64,000 nt of DNA from Rhynochetos jubatus. Taxonomy: Eukaryota > Chordata > Aves > Eurypygiformes > Rhynochetidae. The position numbers and the translations under genes were made by a program. The DNA lies in assembly GCA_027574665.1 (NCBI GenBank), contig CM050657.1:28519408-28583407 (forward strand), read 5' to 3'. Below the pieces are notes generated by a model. It did not search any database and was not told where the DNA came from. It saw only the letters and a list, made by a program, of their open reading frames with translations. Shown in pieces: positions 11,546 through 23,516 of this stretch; within the stretch, counting starts at the first letter, position 1; each line of letters opens with the position of its first letter.

Positions 11546-12259
11546 ATCTTGGCTCATTTTCCTAAGCGTAACACAAGTATCCTCTTTCTGAATGTTTGCC
11601 TTTGGGCTGCGAAGTTTTTCCGTAGGTCACAGGAGAGAGGTTTTAATGGCGTTCAGTCGTGCGCGACCGAGCCGTGCCATAGAAAAAGGGTTCCAAGAGC
11701 TTCCGTGGGGGTTGTTCTGAGGGTCTTGTTAACGAGTTCAGTTAGGTATGCAACACTGGTCTTTGAATTGCACCTGGGTTCGTTTGGCCTTGACCTTGGG
11801 GAAACATGAGGTGTGATGTCAGAGGTACGATGCCGCTGGTGGTGCAATTGGAAAACCGAAATACAGCACGCGTGGCACTTTCGAGGCTCGCGGCTTGCAC
11901 GCCAGCGTTACCGGCCGTGCACGTTGGTTTCTGTTGCTGGAACGCGCTCCGCAGGAGGGGGTGTTTTTAAAATTGGTAAGTAAGGGTCGTGAAGGCCTGA
12001 ACCCAAAGGAATTGGAGAATGTTGCTTAATGCTAGGCTGTTAGATAAGCTGCAGCCTTCTCCTGTGTTTTTCTCTTTTCGGTACTGTTCCTGTTTAGTCC
12101 GGGTGCTTACGCTTCTCCTGCCTGGCTGCTCAGTGGAAGCAGTCATGTGGCTGAAGAACTGGATTCCATGAAATCAGCGTTTGTGCTGTTTGCCTCGTCT
12201 GTAGCTGTTCCAGCGTAACTCCAAGTAAACAGACAGTCACTTCGCAACAGCTGGGGTAC
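11546..12259. other. Intergenic sequence after MRPL44
   Basis: No exon, RNA gene or recognisable repeat was seen. It ends at the target-site duplication of the solo LTR. Confidence 0.5.
12255..12259. repeat. Target-site duplication GGTAC, left copy
   Basis: Matches 13064-13068 exactly and abuts the TG terminus of the solo LTR. Confidence 0.85.
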
Positions 12260-13063
12260 TGTCGTGGTTTAACTCCGGCTAGCAAAATACCACGAAGCCG
12301 CTCTCACAAATCCCCCTCCCCTCCTCCAGTGGAGGGGAAGAATCGGAGGAAAAAGAAATAAGGAAGCTCGTAAAATTGAGATAAGAACTATTTACTAATT
12401 AAATTAAATCAATATATACAGGTACTACTAATACTAAATAATTAAAATAGTAGAAAATGAAACATATAGTACAATATATACAATATGATACAATATGATA
12501 CGATTTCCCACCATCCACTGACCAATGCACACCCAGATGTTGAGGGATGAAAATCAGACCCCGAGAGCCCGAGAACCACAGCCCGAGAGCGATCGCAGCC
12601 CGAGAGCCGCGGCCTGAAGGCCGGAGCCTGGGAGCCTACGCAGCAGATTCCGAGCAAACCTTATCACTGATAACACGGCCAGAAAACTCAAAACAACCCA
12701 CCAGCTCCCACACGAAGGAGCCAGCACAGGAGTTGGCAAAGCAGCTAACACAGGAGGGTGGGCAAGTGCCCGGAGAGACAAGCAAGGGAGTAAAGGAGAG
12801 AGGGAGAAGGGAAGAGTAATGGCTACCGGACCCTCTTCCCCACCCCAAGAGACCGGAACATGACGTACTATGGGATGAAATACTTCCTTGGTCAGTCTGG
12901 GTCAGCTACAGTATCCGAAGCGGACAAAAGACCTTGAGTTCAGTACAGGCCATCCCCAGCACCAGCTGAGGCCTTATCAATGTTTTCACTTACTGTCCAG
13001 CAACAGAGTTCCCTGGCAACCAGAGTAAAGGGAGTTAGCCCTTTCCTGACTGAACCCAGCACA
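12260..13063 (+). mobile_element. Solo LTR of an avian endogenous retrovirus
   Basis: The element begins TGTCGTGGTTTAACTCCGGC, a familiar start of avian LTRs, and ends CCCAGCACA, giving TG...CA termini over 804 bp. The identical 5-mer GGTAC sits immediately before (12255-12259) and after (13064-13068), a target-site duplication. No primer-binding site, gag/pol/env or second LTR follows, so this is a solo LTR left by LTR-LTR recombination. A 5-bp duplication fits class III (ERVL-like) or some class I elements better than the 6 bp usual for class II; the class is uncertain. The orientation is from memory of related elements. Open frames inside are incidental. Confidence 0.88.
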
Positions 13064-13068
13064 GGTAC
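13064..13068. repeat. Target-site duplication GGTAC, right copy
   Basis: Matches 12255-12259 exactly and abuts the CA terminus of the solo LTR. Confidence 0.85.
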
Positions 13069-14795
13069 CTGCACGGTGTTCCTGTTAAATGTCACCGGAA
13101 CTCAGTATGTGCGCCACAAGACATCAGGGGCGTGAGGACTGTGGCTCTTGGAGTTGTTTCCTTAAAGCTGAGTGAAAGTCTGTTACAGACTGGGGCTGGG
13201 CCCTCAACGGGAAAGAGGAAGAAGCTGGATGTAGGATTGTGGTTAATGAAGTGTTTCCCGCCTTGCCCCGTTGGGAGCACTGGGTTTAAAAAGCCAACAG
13301 GTAAATGTGACTCCACTAACTGGGGAAAAACACCCCAGACTGGAGTGGTTTGGTGTAACTGTCCCTCACGACAGGCACTCGCCACCTCAGGCCCCCAGGA
13401 TGGCCTTGTGTGAAGGATGCTGGCAGTGGAAGGGCCCGGGCTGCAGTCGTGCCCGCTAAGCAGGTCTGCGCGCCGTTGGCGGGTGGCGAGTTCCCCGCTG
13501 TGGGAGAGAGGTCGGGCTGCGGTCTCCTCCATGGGAACAGGTTTCTTAGTGTGTCCAAGCCAAAGCCCTGGCTGGCTGCAGTCCGTGTCTTAGTATTTGG
13601 TGTGGCGTGCATCTTCAGCGTGTATAAAACGCTGGTGTGGTGGGATAGCGAAAGCCTTCTGTGTTCTGGCATGGGAAATTGGATGTGTGAAGGCATCAAG
13701 ATGAAAAGGAGAGCAATCAGTCTAGCATAAAACATGCATGAAATTGCTTAAGTGAAAAATTCTAGCTAGGTAATCTATTATCGCTTAGATAAGCAAAGCA
13801 AATAAGGTCACTGTATTCCAGGGGAATAGCAGCAGAATCTGAAAGAGGATAGAAATTCCTCATGCTATTTTTAGTTTCCAGATGAGGTATTTCTCTTACC
13901 TTTACCTATTTTAAAAGGACAGTAGTGAAGGTGGGGTTTCATTTTTTTTTTTTTTTTTTTTTTACATCCAAAGTTTGATCTACCTACTGGTTTTTATATA
14001 CGTATTTATTAAGAGAGAAAAAAGCCATTTTCTGGCAGTTCACCTTAAAAGAGGACTTACGATCTGCTTACTGTGGCTTCACAGTTTGGAATATGGGCAT
14101 AAATCCTTGGAGAATGGGATTACTGAATAGTGTGCTGGAAAAAACCTGAGAGAAAACCAGTGTGTGGTGTAGTGCATGTATGGAATGTCTTGAGCTCTGA
14201 TGGAAAGACAGTCTGGGGCCACGAAAAGAAAGGACTGCGTCTTTTCTAGAGCTGGGAGTGCAATAGGAGTTTTATAAGAAAACTAGTCCAATTTTCAAGC
14301 TTCCAAAGGTCAGAAAAGCATTTAATATGGTATCTGTGCTCTAAGTTCTGGCACTCAAGCATGCATTTAAGGACTTGCTGGTGCAGTAGTGAGAACATTC
14401 ACATACTTCAGATTAATAACTTTTTTTGTTCATTTTTAATGAATGAGGAGCCATGAACTGAAGTTGCATTAAAAGGTTGGTTAGATGTACTGAAATGTGT
14501 GTCTACAAAGTCTGGTGAAGATGGCAGCTTTTCTTCTACTAGAAGCATTGTTCATGAAATTCCACGATAGTTTTGCTGTTGGAAAACTACTTTGTAAGGT
14601 ACTTGCGTTGGTTCTGTCCCAGGTGCTGTTACAAGTACATTTTCATCTCCCAGTGGTTGTTCCTTTCTTAAATCACAGTTTATTTCTCTTTCAGAGAAGA
14701 GAGTAGATCAAGCAGCATGTCAATAACTGACTGACAGAAAGGAGTAGGCCCAGTTTATTCTTGCAACCCATTGAACAACTTGGTGGTATGAATGG
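13069..14795. other. Intergenic sequence
   Basis: No gene was recognised. It holds a poly(T) run at about 13941-13963. Open frames near 13.1-13.7 kb lack splice or homology support. Confidence 0.5.
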
Positions 14796-15284
14796 GCTCC
14801 TCAGCTCCAGAAGGACAAGTTGCTACTGGAGAGGGCCCAGCGCAGGGCCCCTGAGATGGGGAAGGGCCTGGAGGGAGCCCCTTCCATGTGAGGAAAGGCT
14901 GAGAGAGCTGGGGCTGTTCAGCTGGGAGAAGAGGAGGCTGAGGGGGATCTTATCAATGCTGATCAATATCTAAAGGGGGGTGTCAGGAGGATGGGGCCAG
15001 GCTCTGCTCAGGGGTGTCCAGTGACAGGACGAGGGGCAATGGCCATAAACTGGCAAACAGAAGGTTCAGCCTGAACATGAGGAAACCCTTCTGCCCTGTG
15101 AGGGTGACAGAGCACTGGGACAGGCTGCCCAGAGAGGGGGGAGTCTCCTTCCCTGGAGACTTTCCAAAGCCGCCTGGACTTGTTCCTGTGTGATCTGCTC
15201 TAGGTGATCCAGGGGGCTGGACTCAATGATCTCTAGAGGTCCCTTCCAACCCCTTCCACCCTGTGAATCTGTGATCTATGAATA
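14796..15284 (+). repeat. CR1 LINE fragment, 3' end
   Basis: Reads like the CR1 3' region: CTGGAGAGGGCCCAGCGCAG, GGCTGTTCAGCTGGGAGAAG, GACAGGACGAGGGGCAATGG and GGTCCCTTCCAACCCCTTCC, ending in a degraded tail CTGTGAATCTGTGATCTATG. About 490 bp, 5'-truncated, sense orientation. It is from a different subfamily than the copies at 21.5 and 29 kb. Confidence 0.92.
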
Positions 15285-18200
15285 ATGTATTTGTAAACTT
15301 AAGAGTCAAAAAGGGTATGTTCTTTAGCATTTATGGAATTTTAGAATAGGTTAACATCATCTCGAGAGTCAACTTTGATTATGTTTCTCTGTACGCTGCC
15401 TTTTAACCTTCTGTTACTGTATTTGCAATTATCCTTCCTTTAACTCATTCAAACCCAATCAAAATCTTTCATTCAGTGAAAACTAAAACTGGTAAACCAG
15501 AACACAAATAATATCCCCGCACTGACTTAAAATATGACATCTTGTGTGTACTAACAGCTACGTTTTGATAAAAGTACAGTACTATATGCTAACTCCCTTT
15601 TTTTTTAGCTTTCTTTTCCTTCTTGATCTTTGTATGAGTTCGCATAAGTATGCTGTGCTGGGTGTAGATATAAATCGAATTATGAAATAAATGGACCGCT
15701 GGTCATTAATCCTGGAAGAGCAATGGCAATTTTGCTGTTGATTTTGGTCTAGACTGGCTTTTTACTCCACATGTTAAACTCGTGTGTGTATAGGCTTGGA
15801 TTACTTTGTCATCTAGCTACTTTGTCTTTTTCTTGAAAGTGTTTTAAAAGTGACTATTTTGAGGAAGTTAAGAGAATTTCTGCTGTATTGGTCCCAGCTA
15901 AGTACTGGGGAGAAAACCTTCTCACTATGCTTTCATGCACTTCTGTTAAGTTACTTCTGTTCTCAGTGTGTGCTTCTGCTCCCGTCTCTCGAGCTGTTCG
16001 GTACCATGACTGACTGCTCTGCTATCTCCTTCCTTTAACTGCAGCTTCTGCTGGTTACAATAACCAGATACGCTGCTGTGATTTTTCTCTTAAAAAGAAA
16101 AGTCCAGGAATAATTCTTGTGTTAATTGTTGCTGCGACTTTTAAAGGCAGAGGATAGAAATACAATCACTTTACAGTTATCGCCATGTTAATGTGGAGTT
16201 TGAAATTGCCGGTGGAAAGTTAAAGCTTTCATTGGCATTTCTTATACCAAACTCTCTAGGGTTTTATGATAAATATTTAAATGAGCTGCTCTGGTGTTAT
16301 GTTGCTATAAAAACCCCAAAGTATTCCAAACACCAAAAGATGTGTTGTCACTCCCAACAGGAAAAGGCAGGAGGAGAGGGATGATGCAGTACAGAAGCGT
16401 TAGAAGAGCCCTACTCTTTCTTGCCCGTACCTTTACTGGGTGCCGTGGTGAACCGCAAACAGGCCCCAGACTATTTGGTTCCTCTTACATCTGAGCTTTG
16501 CAGTTTAATGGTAAGAGATGCAGTTAGTGTAGAGAAGCAAACATCTATGGGCAGATTGTTTCTACCTTTTCAAATTGATTCCACTGATCTCATAGCACGA
16601 GTAGTTGGGGTTTGCCAAACCAGTGTCTAAGAAGCTGTTGATAAACGTAGGAAGATAAAATGGTCAGCAGTTGGCCAGTAAATAGCCACTGTCGTAGTGC
16701 GAAGTTGCAGAGCAGAAACAGAGTTGGTCTGTGTGGCAGAATGAGAGCGCTGAAGGCTGTTGGTGATTCTTTAAATCACGGGGTGTGCTGCAATGCAGCT
16801 CCTCATGGTGCACCTGAAAACTGGGGCTGGTCTTTGGGGAAAAAGGTAGCTGTAGGGAGAAAGTAAACATTGTCATCCCTTTCTATTTTTGTGTAGCTGG
16901 TATCCTGTTTCTGCCAGTCTGTGGCAGGTTTATGCTTGTGAACTTCCAGTTTTACGTTCAAATAGGTTATCTGGGTTACCGCAGTGCAGGTGGTGTATGA
17001 CTGTCGGGGACCTCCTGACAGTGAACACAATTCATTGCCATCACAGCGATGTCCTACGGTCCTTTCCCTGAACAGCCTGAGCTCCGTTTCAGAAGCATTA
17101 CATCTTTGGCTCCTGTTGCTCCAGCTGGGGACAGCTGCAGAACCTCGCGGTTCTGATACGGAAGTTACGAAGCATGCCTTGCCTCTGTAAGCTTTCGCTG
17201 CCCGCTGTGCTCACTGGGTCTTACGCCAGTGTTCTCCACCAGGAGAAATCTTGATTTTCATTGATGTGGGAGGACTTTGCGTTTAATGTCAATGAGAGGA
17301 AAATTTCATTGAGCTTCGGACATGCTTGAGAGTTTCCCCTTACGCAGCATCTCGATAGCTCCACAATCCTATGTTTTCCCTTCGTTAGACTGGGGTGCTT
17401 ATATAAATCAGAGCAACATTTATGATAACTTGAGTAACATATTTTAGATCAATGATTCCCTGTCATTTGTATTTTAATACTCTTTGTCCTGAAGGCATGA
17501 TTTTGGTCTAAAATACTTAATTTTGGTATTTTATATAGGCAACCAAAATGTGAGTAGGTGGGTGTGTCTGTTAAAAAGTGGTATTCTCAGTAGCCATTCA
17601 AATGACTTGGCCAATTGTCCTGTAGCATTTGTAACTCTTAAAAACGTGCATACCTGCAAAAAGAAAGTTCTGAAAGAAAGTTTTGATATCCAGGTTCAAA
17701 GAAACTTCAACACTATTTGTTGCGGGTTGTTTCAGTGGAGAGAGGCAAGGTATAGTCCTTCGCTTCTGGCAGCAGGTTCTGTAGTGTCACGATCTACACG
17801 TGAATATTGAATCAGATCTTTGGCTCGTTAGTGCCAGTGTATTTATCTCTGTCCGTAGCCTGTGGCTGGTACTTAGGTGGGAGGAAAAATAGTCCTGCTG
17901 GCAATTTTTCCACCTTTTAGAAGTGAGAAAAGAAACGCTTTTGACTGATGTTCCAGATCAGTTCCTGAAGTTTCCAGGTCTGGATGTTTTTAAAAATGTT
18001 CTGTGCTTGTGTATTTGACCACTTCTAGAGAACGATGCCACCGTTTATGTAGCACATAGTAAGTGGTAACAGACCCACTGCCACACTGAGCTGCCAGTTC
18101 TGTGGGGACATACCTAGATCGGTGATAAATACCTCTGAGGTGCTCCAGGGGATATTGCCAGATCAAACAACTAATTAAGGCTGGCGGAGTGGAAACTCAT

Positions 18201-18668
18201 GGCAGGTTCCTCGAGGCCAAAGGAAGCACACCAATGGAGCACCACTGTCCTACGTTAGACCTAAACCCATGAGGGAAAATTCCAAGTAACTGGGGTTCAC
18301 AGACATCATTCCGCAATCTGTTCTTGTGGAGTGTCTCCTTCATGGAGGCAGCCCTACATAATTAAGAAAATACTAATGAACCGGAGAAAGTGTTACAGAA
18401 TGAATCCTGTAAGAGCAGAGGATTAACGAGGGGAAGGCTTCTCACCTCCAGAAGGCAGTGATTTGTCTCAAAGTTCTGGCTTGGTCCAATAAGGAAGTTC
18501 AGTTACTTTAATGATAATTTCCATAGAGAGAACTAGAGGCACAGCTTTATCCTCTATGTTACTGACAAAGTTATCGGTGCTTAGGATGGTGACATAACAA
18601 AATGATTCGTAGAAATAATTCCAATGCCAGAGAATGTTTTAAGGAGGAAAAAAGTCCAAAGAGAAAAT
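15285..18668. other. Intergenic sequence
   Basis: AT-rich sequence with scattered short open frames only. No recognised exon, RNA gene or mobile element. Confidence 0.5.
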
Positions 18669-18814
18669 GGCTTGGAAGGGACCTGAAAGACCATCCAGTT
18701 CCAATCCCCCTGCCATGGGCAGGGACACCCTCCACTAGCCCAGGTTGCTCCAAGCCTCATCCAGCCTGGCCTTGGACACTGCCAGGGATGGGGCACCCAC
18801 AGCTTCTCTGGGCA
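18669..18814 (-). repeat. CR1 LINE fragment, inverted
   Basis: This is the reverse complement of the CR1 3' end: GGAAGGGACCTGAAAGACCA, TGCCATGGGCAGGGACACCC, CCAGCCTGGCCTTGGACACT and GGGGCACCCACAGCTTCTCT. About 145 bp; the terminal repeat tail is missing or degraded. Confidence 0.9.
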
Positions 18815-19874
18815 TAATAAAAATTATTCTCTTTAATTTCAAATGACAGGAACTGAAAATGTTTATAAAATAACCTTTTATAGTCCATCAGAAAAAAAAT
18901 GGTTGCCTTATCTGAGAGTGTCTGTCTGAATGTTGCTTATTCCCTTACACAGACCTCCTGCATCAAGTAACAACTGCGGCAGTGAGAACTCCTTTTATAA
19001 TTTGATGGGGCTTTCATCACTAGGGGCCAATGGTTTTAGACTGGAGTGATTTGCATATCTTTCTGTTGATGATATCAGTACAGTTCGGTTTTGTTCTTGT
19101 GTTTCTTTTGCAGTAGAAGCATTATGTCAAATACTTGATTTCTGTCTCAAATATCACGCGGTGCTATTTCAGCACGTTTTCAGGCAGGCAGGCATGTTCG
19201 ACAACCTGTATCTGCCTGGCAAGGAGACAGCACTTTGAAGAAAAGGGGGGGAGGGAACCCACAAAGACAACATTCATGTTGGCGTTTAGCAGATCCCCAC
19301 CTGGCAATTCATTATTGCTTCTAGCTCTGCTTTTAATGCTTCAGGATGAGCCCGCCCTAGCTGCGCATCCCCGTACAGTTCCACTTCAAGGCCCTTGGTG
19401 GTGTATATTTTTCTCCCAGTGCTGGGAATCTGCACTGACTCTCAGTGTGCTGTGACCTCGGGCATGATGTCAGAGTATGGTTTGTGGTGATTTCCTTGAT
19501 TCCATCTGTGTGCCACGAGAACAGCAGGCAGGCTGCTGAAGTTCACGAGAACCTGGACCAGGAGCAGAACTGTTGCTTGTTCCCAGGTTTCAGAGCTAGG
19601 TTCTTCATGGTTACTTCACGGTTTATTTCCTTGCAAGATTCTTGCTGAACTTGTCAGTTCTTAACTGGGTATTTCAACCGCCTGCTGCAAGCTTGGCTGC
19701 AAGACGAAGTGCTCAGGACATGATCGTGGATCAGACTGAATTTGGTTGATCTCATTACCCCGTGAGAAAAATAAGCAATTTGAAAATAACGAGTTTGGAT
19801 ATTTTTTTCTTGACTGGAGTACTATATTCACCATTTCCTAGTAACTAAAACCATCAGGGACTAGATAACAATAA
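18815..19874. other. Intergenic sequence
   Basis: No recognised gene. It contains a - strand AATAAA at 19622-19627, which would fit as a poly(A) signal for the candidate - strand terminal exon at 19875-20141. This could be chance. Confidence 0.35.
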
Positions 19875-20141
19875 TTATAATAATGTATGATAAAATTTGG
19901 AATAAGCTTCCACATTTTTCTCTAGAGAACAATTGCCCTGACAGCAGAAGGGATTTGCTCTTCGTGACAGAATGCACTGCTGGGTTGTCCAACTCTTCTT
20001 GCTGAAAGCTGCACTGAGTGCTTTTCGTGCTCCAACGTCATTTCCATTTTTGAAGGATAACAATACATCCTCTTTACATGACGATGTTGTCCCCAAGAGT
20101 TTGTATTGACAAGCCGTTATTTTCATTTCATTAGGCAAGGG
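19875..20141 (-). other. Candidate terminal coding exon of an unrecognised - strand gene
   Basis: On the - strand a strong acceptor (CCCTGCTCCTCCCTACAG) is followed by 88 open codons and TAA. The reading begins PLPNEMKITACQYKLLGTTS and later has CQGNCSLEKNVEAYSKFYH. No family was recognised. The exon would start in phase 0, matching the phase-0 end of the candidate exon at 22766-22825. A - strand AATAAA lies about 250 nt further on. This is a splice-context call only; a chance open frame is possible. Confidence 0.28.
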
Positions 20142-21560
20142 CTGTAGGGAGGAGCAGGGGTGATCACGGCCACTGCCCAGCAGTGCTAAGACGCTCTAGC
20201 AAACGTGTGATATTTCAGAGCAAAGCTGAGATTGTGGACAATACACTGAACATTCCTTGACTGTTAGGTGCTCAGTTTATAATGAGGATGAAACAGAAAG
20301 AATTAAACCCTTTGACAGGTGGGTTTGTACAGTGATCTCAGTGATGGAAAGAGTAGAAGTACAGAACAAGAGTTTGCCCTGACAAGTGCCTAGGTGAGTA
20401 ACAATGGAAACTTTTCATTAATTACTATGAAACCTTTCTCTGTTAATCATTACATGGTTTCTTTTTGGATGACTGCACTCATAATCCTAATTCTGAATTA
20501 CCAAAATTGTGGGCTGCACCCAGAGCCACCGCACAGCGCTGAACGGCAGCCGGTGGCTAATCAGCATGGCCGGGCACGCAACTCCTGTATCTCTTGGCTG
20601 CATGTGTGCACCTCTCAGTTGGGCAGTTATCTGTCTGCACAAAGGCACATGCAGGGAGGGAAAAATAAGCTGAAGGGTAGCTCTGGCATCAGAGAGATAT
20701 TTACAAGCTGGCTATGAATACACTGAAGATGAAAAATGGGAAAGCTGACCTTAAGCAGTGGAGTACTGAGGTCTGAAGTGACCCCACACAAGAGCAGGAT
20801 GCATAAACCCTTATGTATTCATAAAGTGGATCTTGATAATTAAGGCAAGTCAGGGTAAACTTGGAGAGCTCTAAGGAAATTGTACCAACAGTGTCGCAAT
20901 TCTCATGATGTCAGGAGGCTTAAATAAAAGTCCTAAGTTGTAAGAAATGCTACGCTTACCTAATAGCTTCTGTGACACTTCTGTTTCCATATTTGTGATG
21001 ATTTATTAACTGTCAGGTTCCCTTTCCCTGCAAGTTTTCCTCATCCATGGTACTCTGGAGGAACTTCCCCCCAGCTTGTTTAAACATCTTTTGCACATCA
21101 GAGGCTGTATTTCTCAAATTCCTGTGAGTGGACATTATCCCAAATCTTCCATTCACTGTACTGTTTCAGAGTATTTATTCATTCTCTCCTGTTAACTGCC
21201 TTGTCCACAGACCAAAACAAAAAAAAAAAACAAACAAAAAGGAAGGTTTTGTTCTAGTCAGGCTGCAGTAATGTTCTGGACATTTACTCTTGCCTGGTTC
21301 CCAGAACACAGTATGTATGTAGAATGTTACTAACACTAGGGCCACCATGCCTGAATTGTTAATTTGTTTCTGGATTTTGTGGTGGTGGGGTTTTTTTTTG
21401 TTTTCAATGTAATTTATTTAAGCATGTAAGCAGTATGTATTAAATATTCCTGTCATGTCATGAGAAAAGCTTCCTTTTCATCTTACGTCATTTTGGTTAG
21501 GTCACATGCTGATAAGCATTTCTCTTTTGGTTAAGGAAGAGTGTGGTGCGGTGACACACT
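20142..21560. other. Intergenic or - strand intron, with a damaged exon-like segment
   Basis: Contains the exon-like segment 20960-21121 described separately and an A-rich run near 21220-21240. Otherwise nothing was recognised. Confidence 0.35.
20960..21121 (-). pseudogene. Exon-like - strand segment with one in-frame stop
   Basis: On the - strand an acceptor (ATGTCCACTCACAG) and a donor (ATTAG|GTAAGC) bound 162 nt. One frame is open except for a single TGA. It reads NLRNTASDVQKMFKQAGGKF, then the stop, then INHHKYGNRSVTEAI. Such a pattern fits a decayed exon, although the donor choice could be wrong (another GT lies before the stop, in CAGA|GTACC). No family was recognised. Confidence 0.25.
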
Positions 21561-22266
21561 GGAGGGAAGGGATGCCATCCGCAGGAACCCTGACAGGCTG
21601 GGGGTACTGGTGGACGAGAAGATGGACATGAGCCGGCCGTGTGCGCTGGCAGCCCAGAAAGCCAACTGGATCCTGGGCTGTATCCAGAGCAGCATGGCCA
21701 GCAGGGCGAGGGAGGGGATTCTCCCCCTCTGCTCTCGTGAGACCCCACCTGGAGTTCTGCGTACAGTTCTGGGGCCCCCAGCATCAGAAGGATATTGACC
21801 ACTTGGTGTGAGTCCAGAGGAGGCCACAGAGATGCTCAGAGGGCTGGAGCCCCTCTGCCATGGGGACGGGCTGAGAGTTGGGCTTGTTCAGCCTGGAGAA
21901 GAGAAGGCTCTGGGGAGACCTTACAGCACCTTCCAGTACCTGAAGGGGCTACAAGGAAGCTGGGGAGGGGGGCTTTTTACAAGGGCCTGTGGTGACAGGA
22001 CAAGGGGTAACAGGTTTAAACTGAAAACGGGGAGATTCAGATTGGATATCGGGAAGAAATTCTTCCCAGAGAGGACGGGGAGGCACTGTGACAGGTTGCC
22101 CAGAGAAGCTGTGGGTGCCCCATCCCTGGCAGTGTCCAAGGCCAGGCTGGATGAGGCTTGGAGCAACCTGGTCTAGTGGAGGGTGTCCCTGCCCATGGCA
22201 GGGGGGTTGGAACTGGATGATCTTTAAGGTCCCTTCTAACCCGAACCATTCTGTGATTCTATGATT
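21561..22266 (+). repeat. CR1 LINE copy, about 700 bp of the 3' region
   Basis: Reads through the end of the CR1 reverse-transcriptase region (CAGCCCAGAAAGCCAACTGG, GCATGGCCAGCAGGGCGAGG) into the 3'UTR (GGAGGGTGTCCCTGCCCATG, GTTGGAACTGGATGATCTTT) and ends ATTCTGTGATTCTATGATTG, the diagnostic tail. 5'-truncated and frame-broken, so not an active element. Confidence 0.95.
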
Positions 22267-22765
22267 GATTCGAATTGGCCAGTAGTTTCAGAATCTGCAT
22301 TCTCGATTGAAATTCACACACCTTGGTTCACAGAGGCATGGTCGTCATTGCCACTTCACCAGAGAATATGTTCTTGAAAGAAAACTTAATTTTTTTTAAA
22401 GCTGTATGTATCCACAGCTATGGCTTCCAATGTTGAAAACAGCTAGTTCAAGGCCAGAACCTGAAGGTGCTCCTCCTGTACAGCAAAATGTACACGAGGC
22501 CTGAAACGTCAGGGGATTTACTTTTCTTGTTAAATTAATTATTCTAAACAACAATTGGAGGGTTTCTCCTTTTACTTCCAGACTAAATGACATGGAGATT
22601 TTTCCCATGTATGGACTGAGATTAGGATTCTCCTGCAGAAACCTCCCTTAAGAGAATATCTGCAGCTACCAGGGATTACCCATATCTATTCACTGAAACT
22701 GCACCAGCCTGTGCTACATTCTCCGGGGGAGTTTTGTTTGTTGTGTGTCCTGTTAGTGCTCTTAC

Positions 22766-22825
22766 TTTTAAGCTCTTAATACTGCCAGCCATAAAGTCCT
22801 CTGTTCTCCTCCTTGAATAGTGGAA
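22766..22825 (-). other. Candidate - strand exon (phase 0-0, 60 nt)
   Basis: The donor is TTAAAA|GTAAGAG and the acceptor CCAAAGTGCAG. The frame is open for 20 codons, FHYSRRRTEDFMAGSIKSLK, and stays open further upstream (ENILSKVQ). It joins in phase with the candidate exon at 23465-23516. No family was recognised. Confidence 0.22.
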
Positions 22826-23464
22826 CTGCACTTTGGACAAGATGTTCTCAGGGATTCATGGGAAAAATCTTGGTGACACTATCTCAGATTTTAAAATTAC
22901 ATCACAGTAAATTTGAGGGATCGGTTTTCTTTTTGTAGTCCACTTCTAAAATATTTTCTTTCAGAAATAAGGTGACTGAAGAACTTAATTTTCCCATATT
23001 CACATTACCTACTTAACTTCTTTATTATTCTATTTGAATGTGTGACACGTGAAACTTCTATTTCCCAAATTTCCCTATTTTGCTATGTCCGTCTCCATTG
23101 ATTTACGGTAAATTACTGTTCTTTTTCATCCCACTTCAAATCCAAATGGATGTTTCAGTGATTTTTAGTTATGCTGATACTTAAGTTCGTTGCTTTCTCC
23201 ACAGCAGTGTACGAAACTCTGTTTAAGACGCATGATTCCAACACAACTACCTTGGCGTCATGTATTTACCATCTCAGTATTTCAGATAATGGAGTTCATG
23301 ATAGGTATTTCATGGCTTCTCTTGGCATTTTAGACTCAGCCCACTTTTTCCTTCCTTTTTGAACATTTATTTCTTTATATGTTTGGGCTGACTCAGAGAA
23401 TGAGGAGATTTTGGACCTGTTTTCTGTGTGTAGATTCCAGTTGTCAACACTGTTGCAGGATTAC

Positions 23465-23516
23465 CTCGAGCACTAAAGGATGCCTGCTCAGAACAGTGAA
23501 GTCCACTCTGGTGTTC
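23465..23516 (-). other. Candidate - strand exon (52 nt)
   Basis: The acceptor is GGGCTGATTTCAG and the donor CTCGAG|GTAATC. One frame reads NTRVDFTVLSRHPLVLE and ends in phase 0, joining 22766-22825. It does not join 24296-24384 in phase, so at least one intermediate exon is missing or the frame is lost. Confidence 0.22.

Noticed and set aside
12547..12819. 90-residue open frame in the solo LTR
   Set aside because: It lies wholly inside LTR sequence; LTRs of this type do not encode proteins.
21497..22249. Open frames of 66-122 codons around 21.5-22.2 kb
   Set aside because: CR1-derived and frame-broken.
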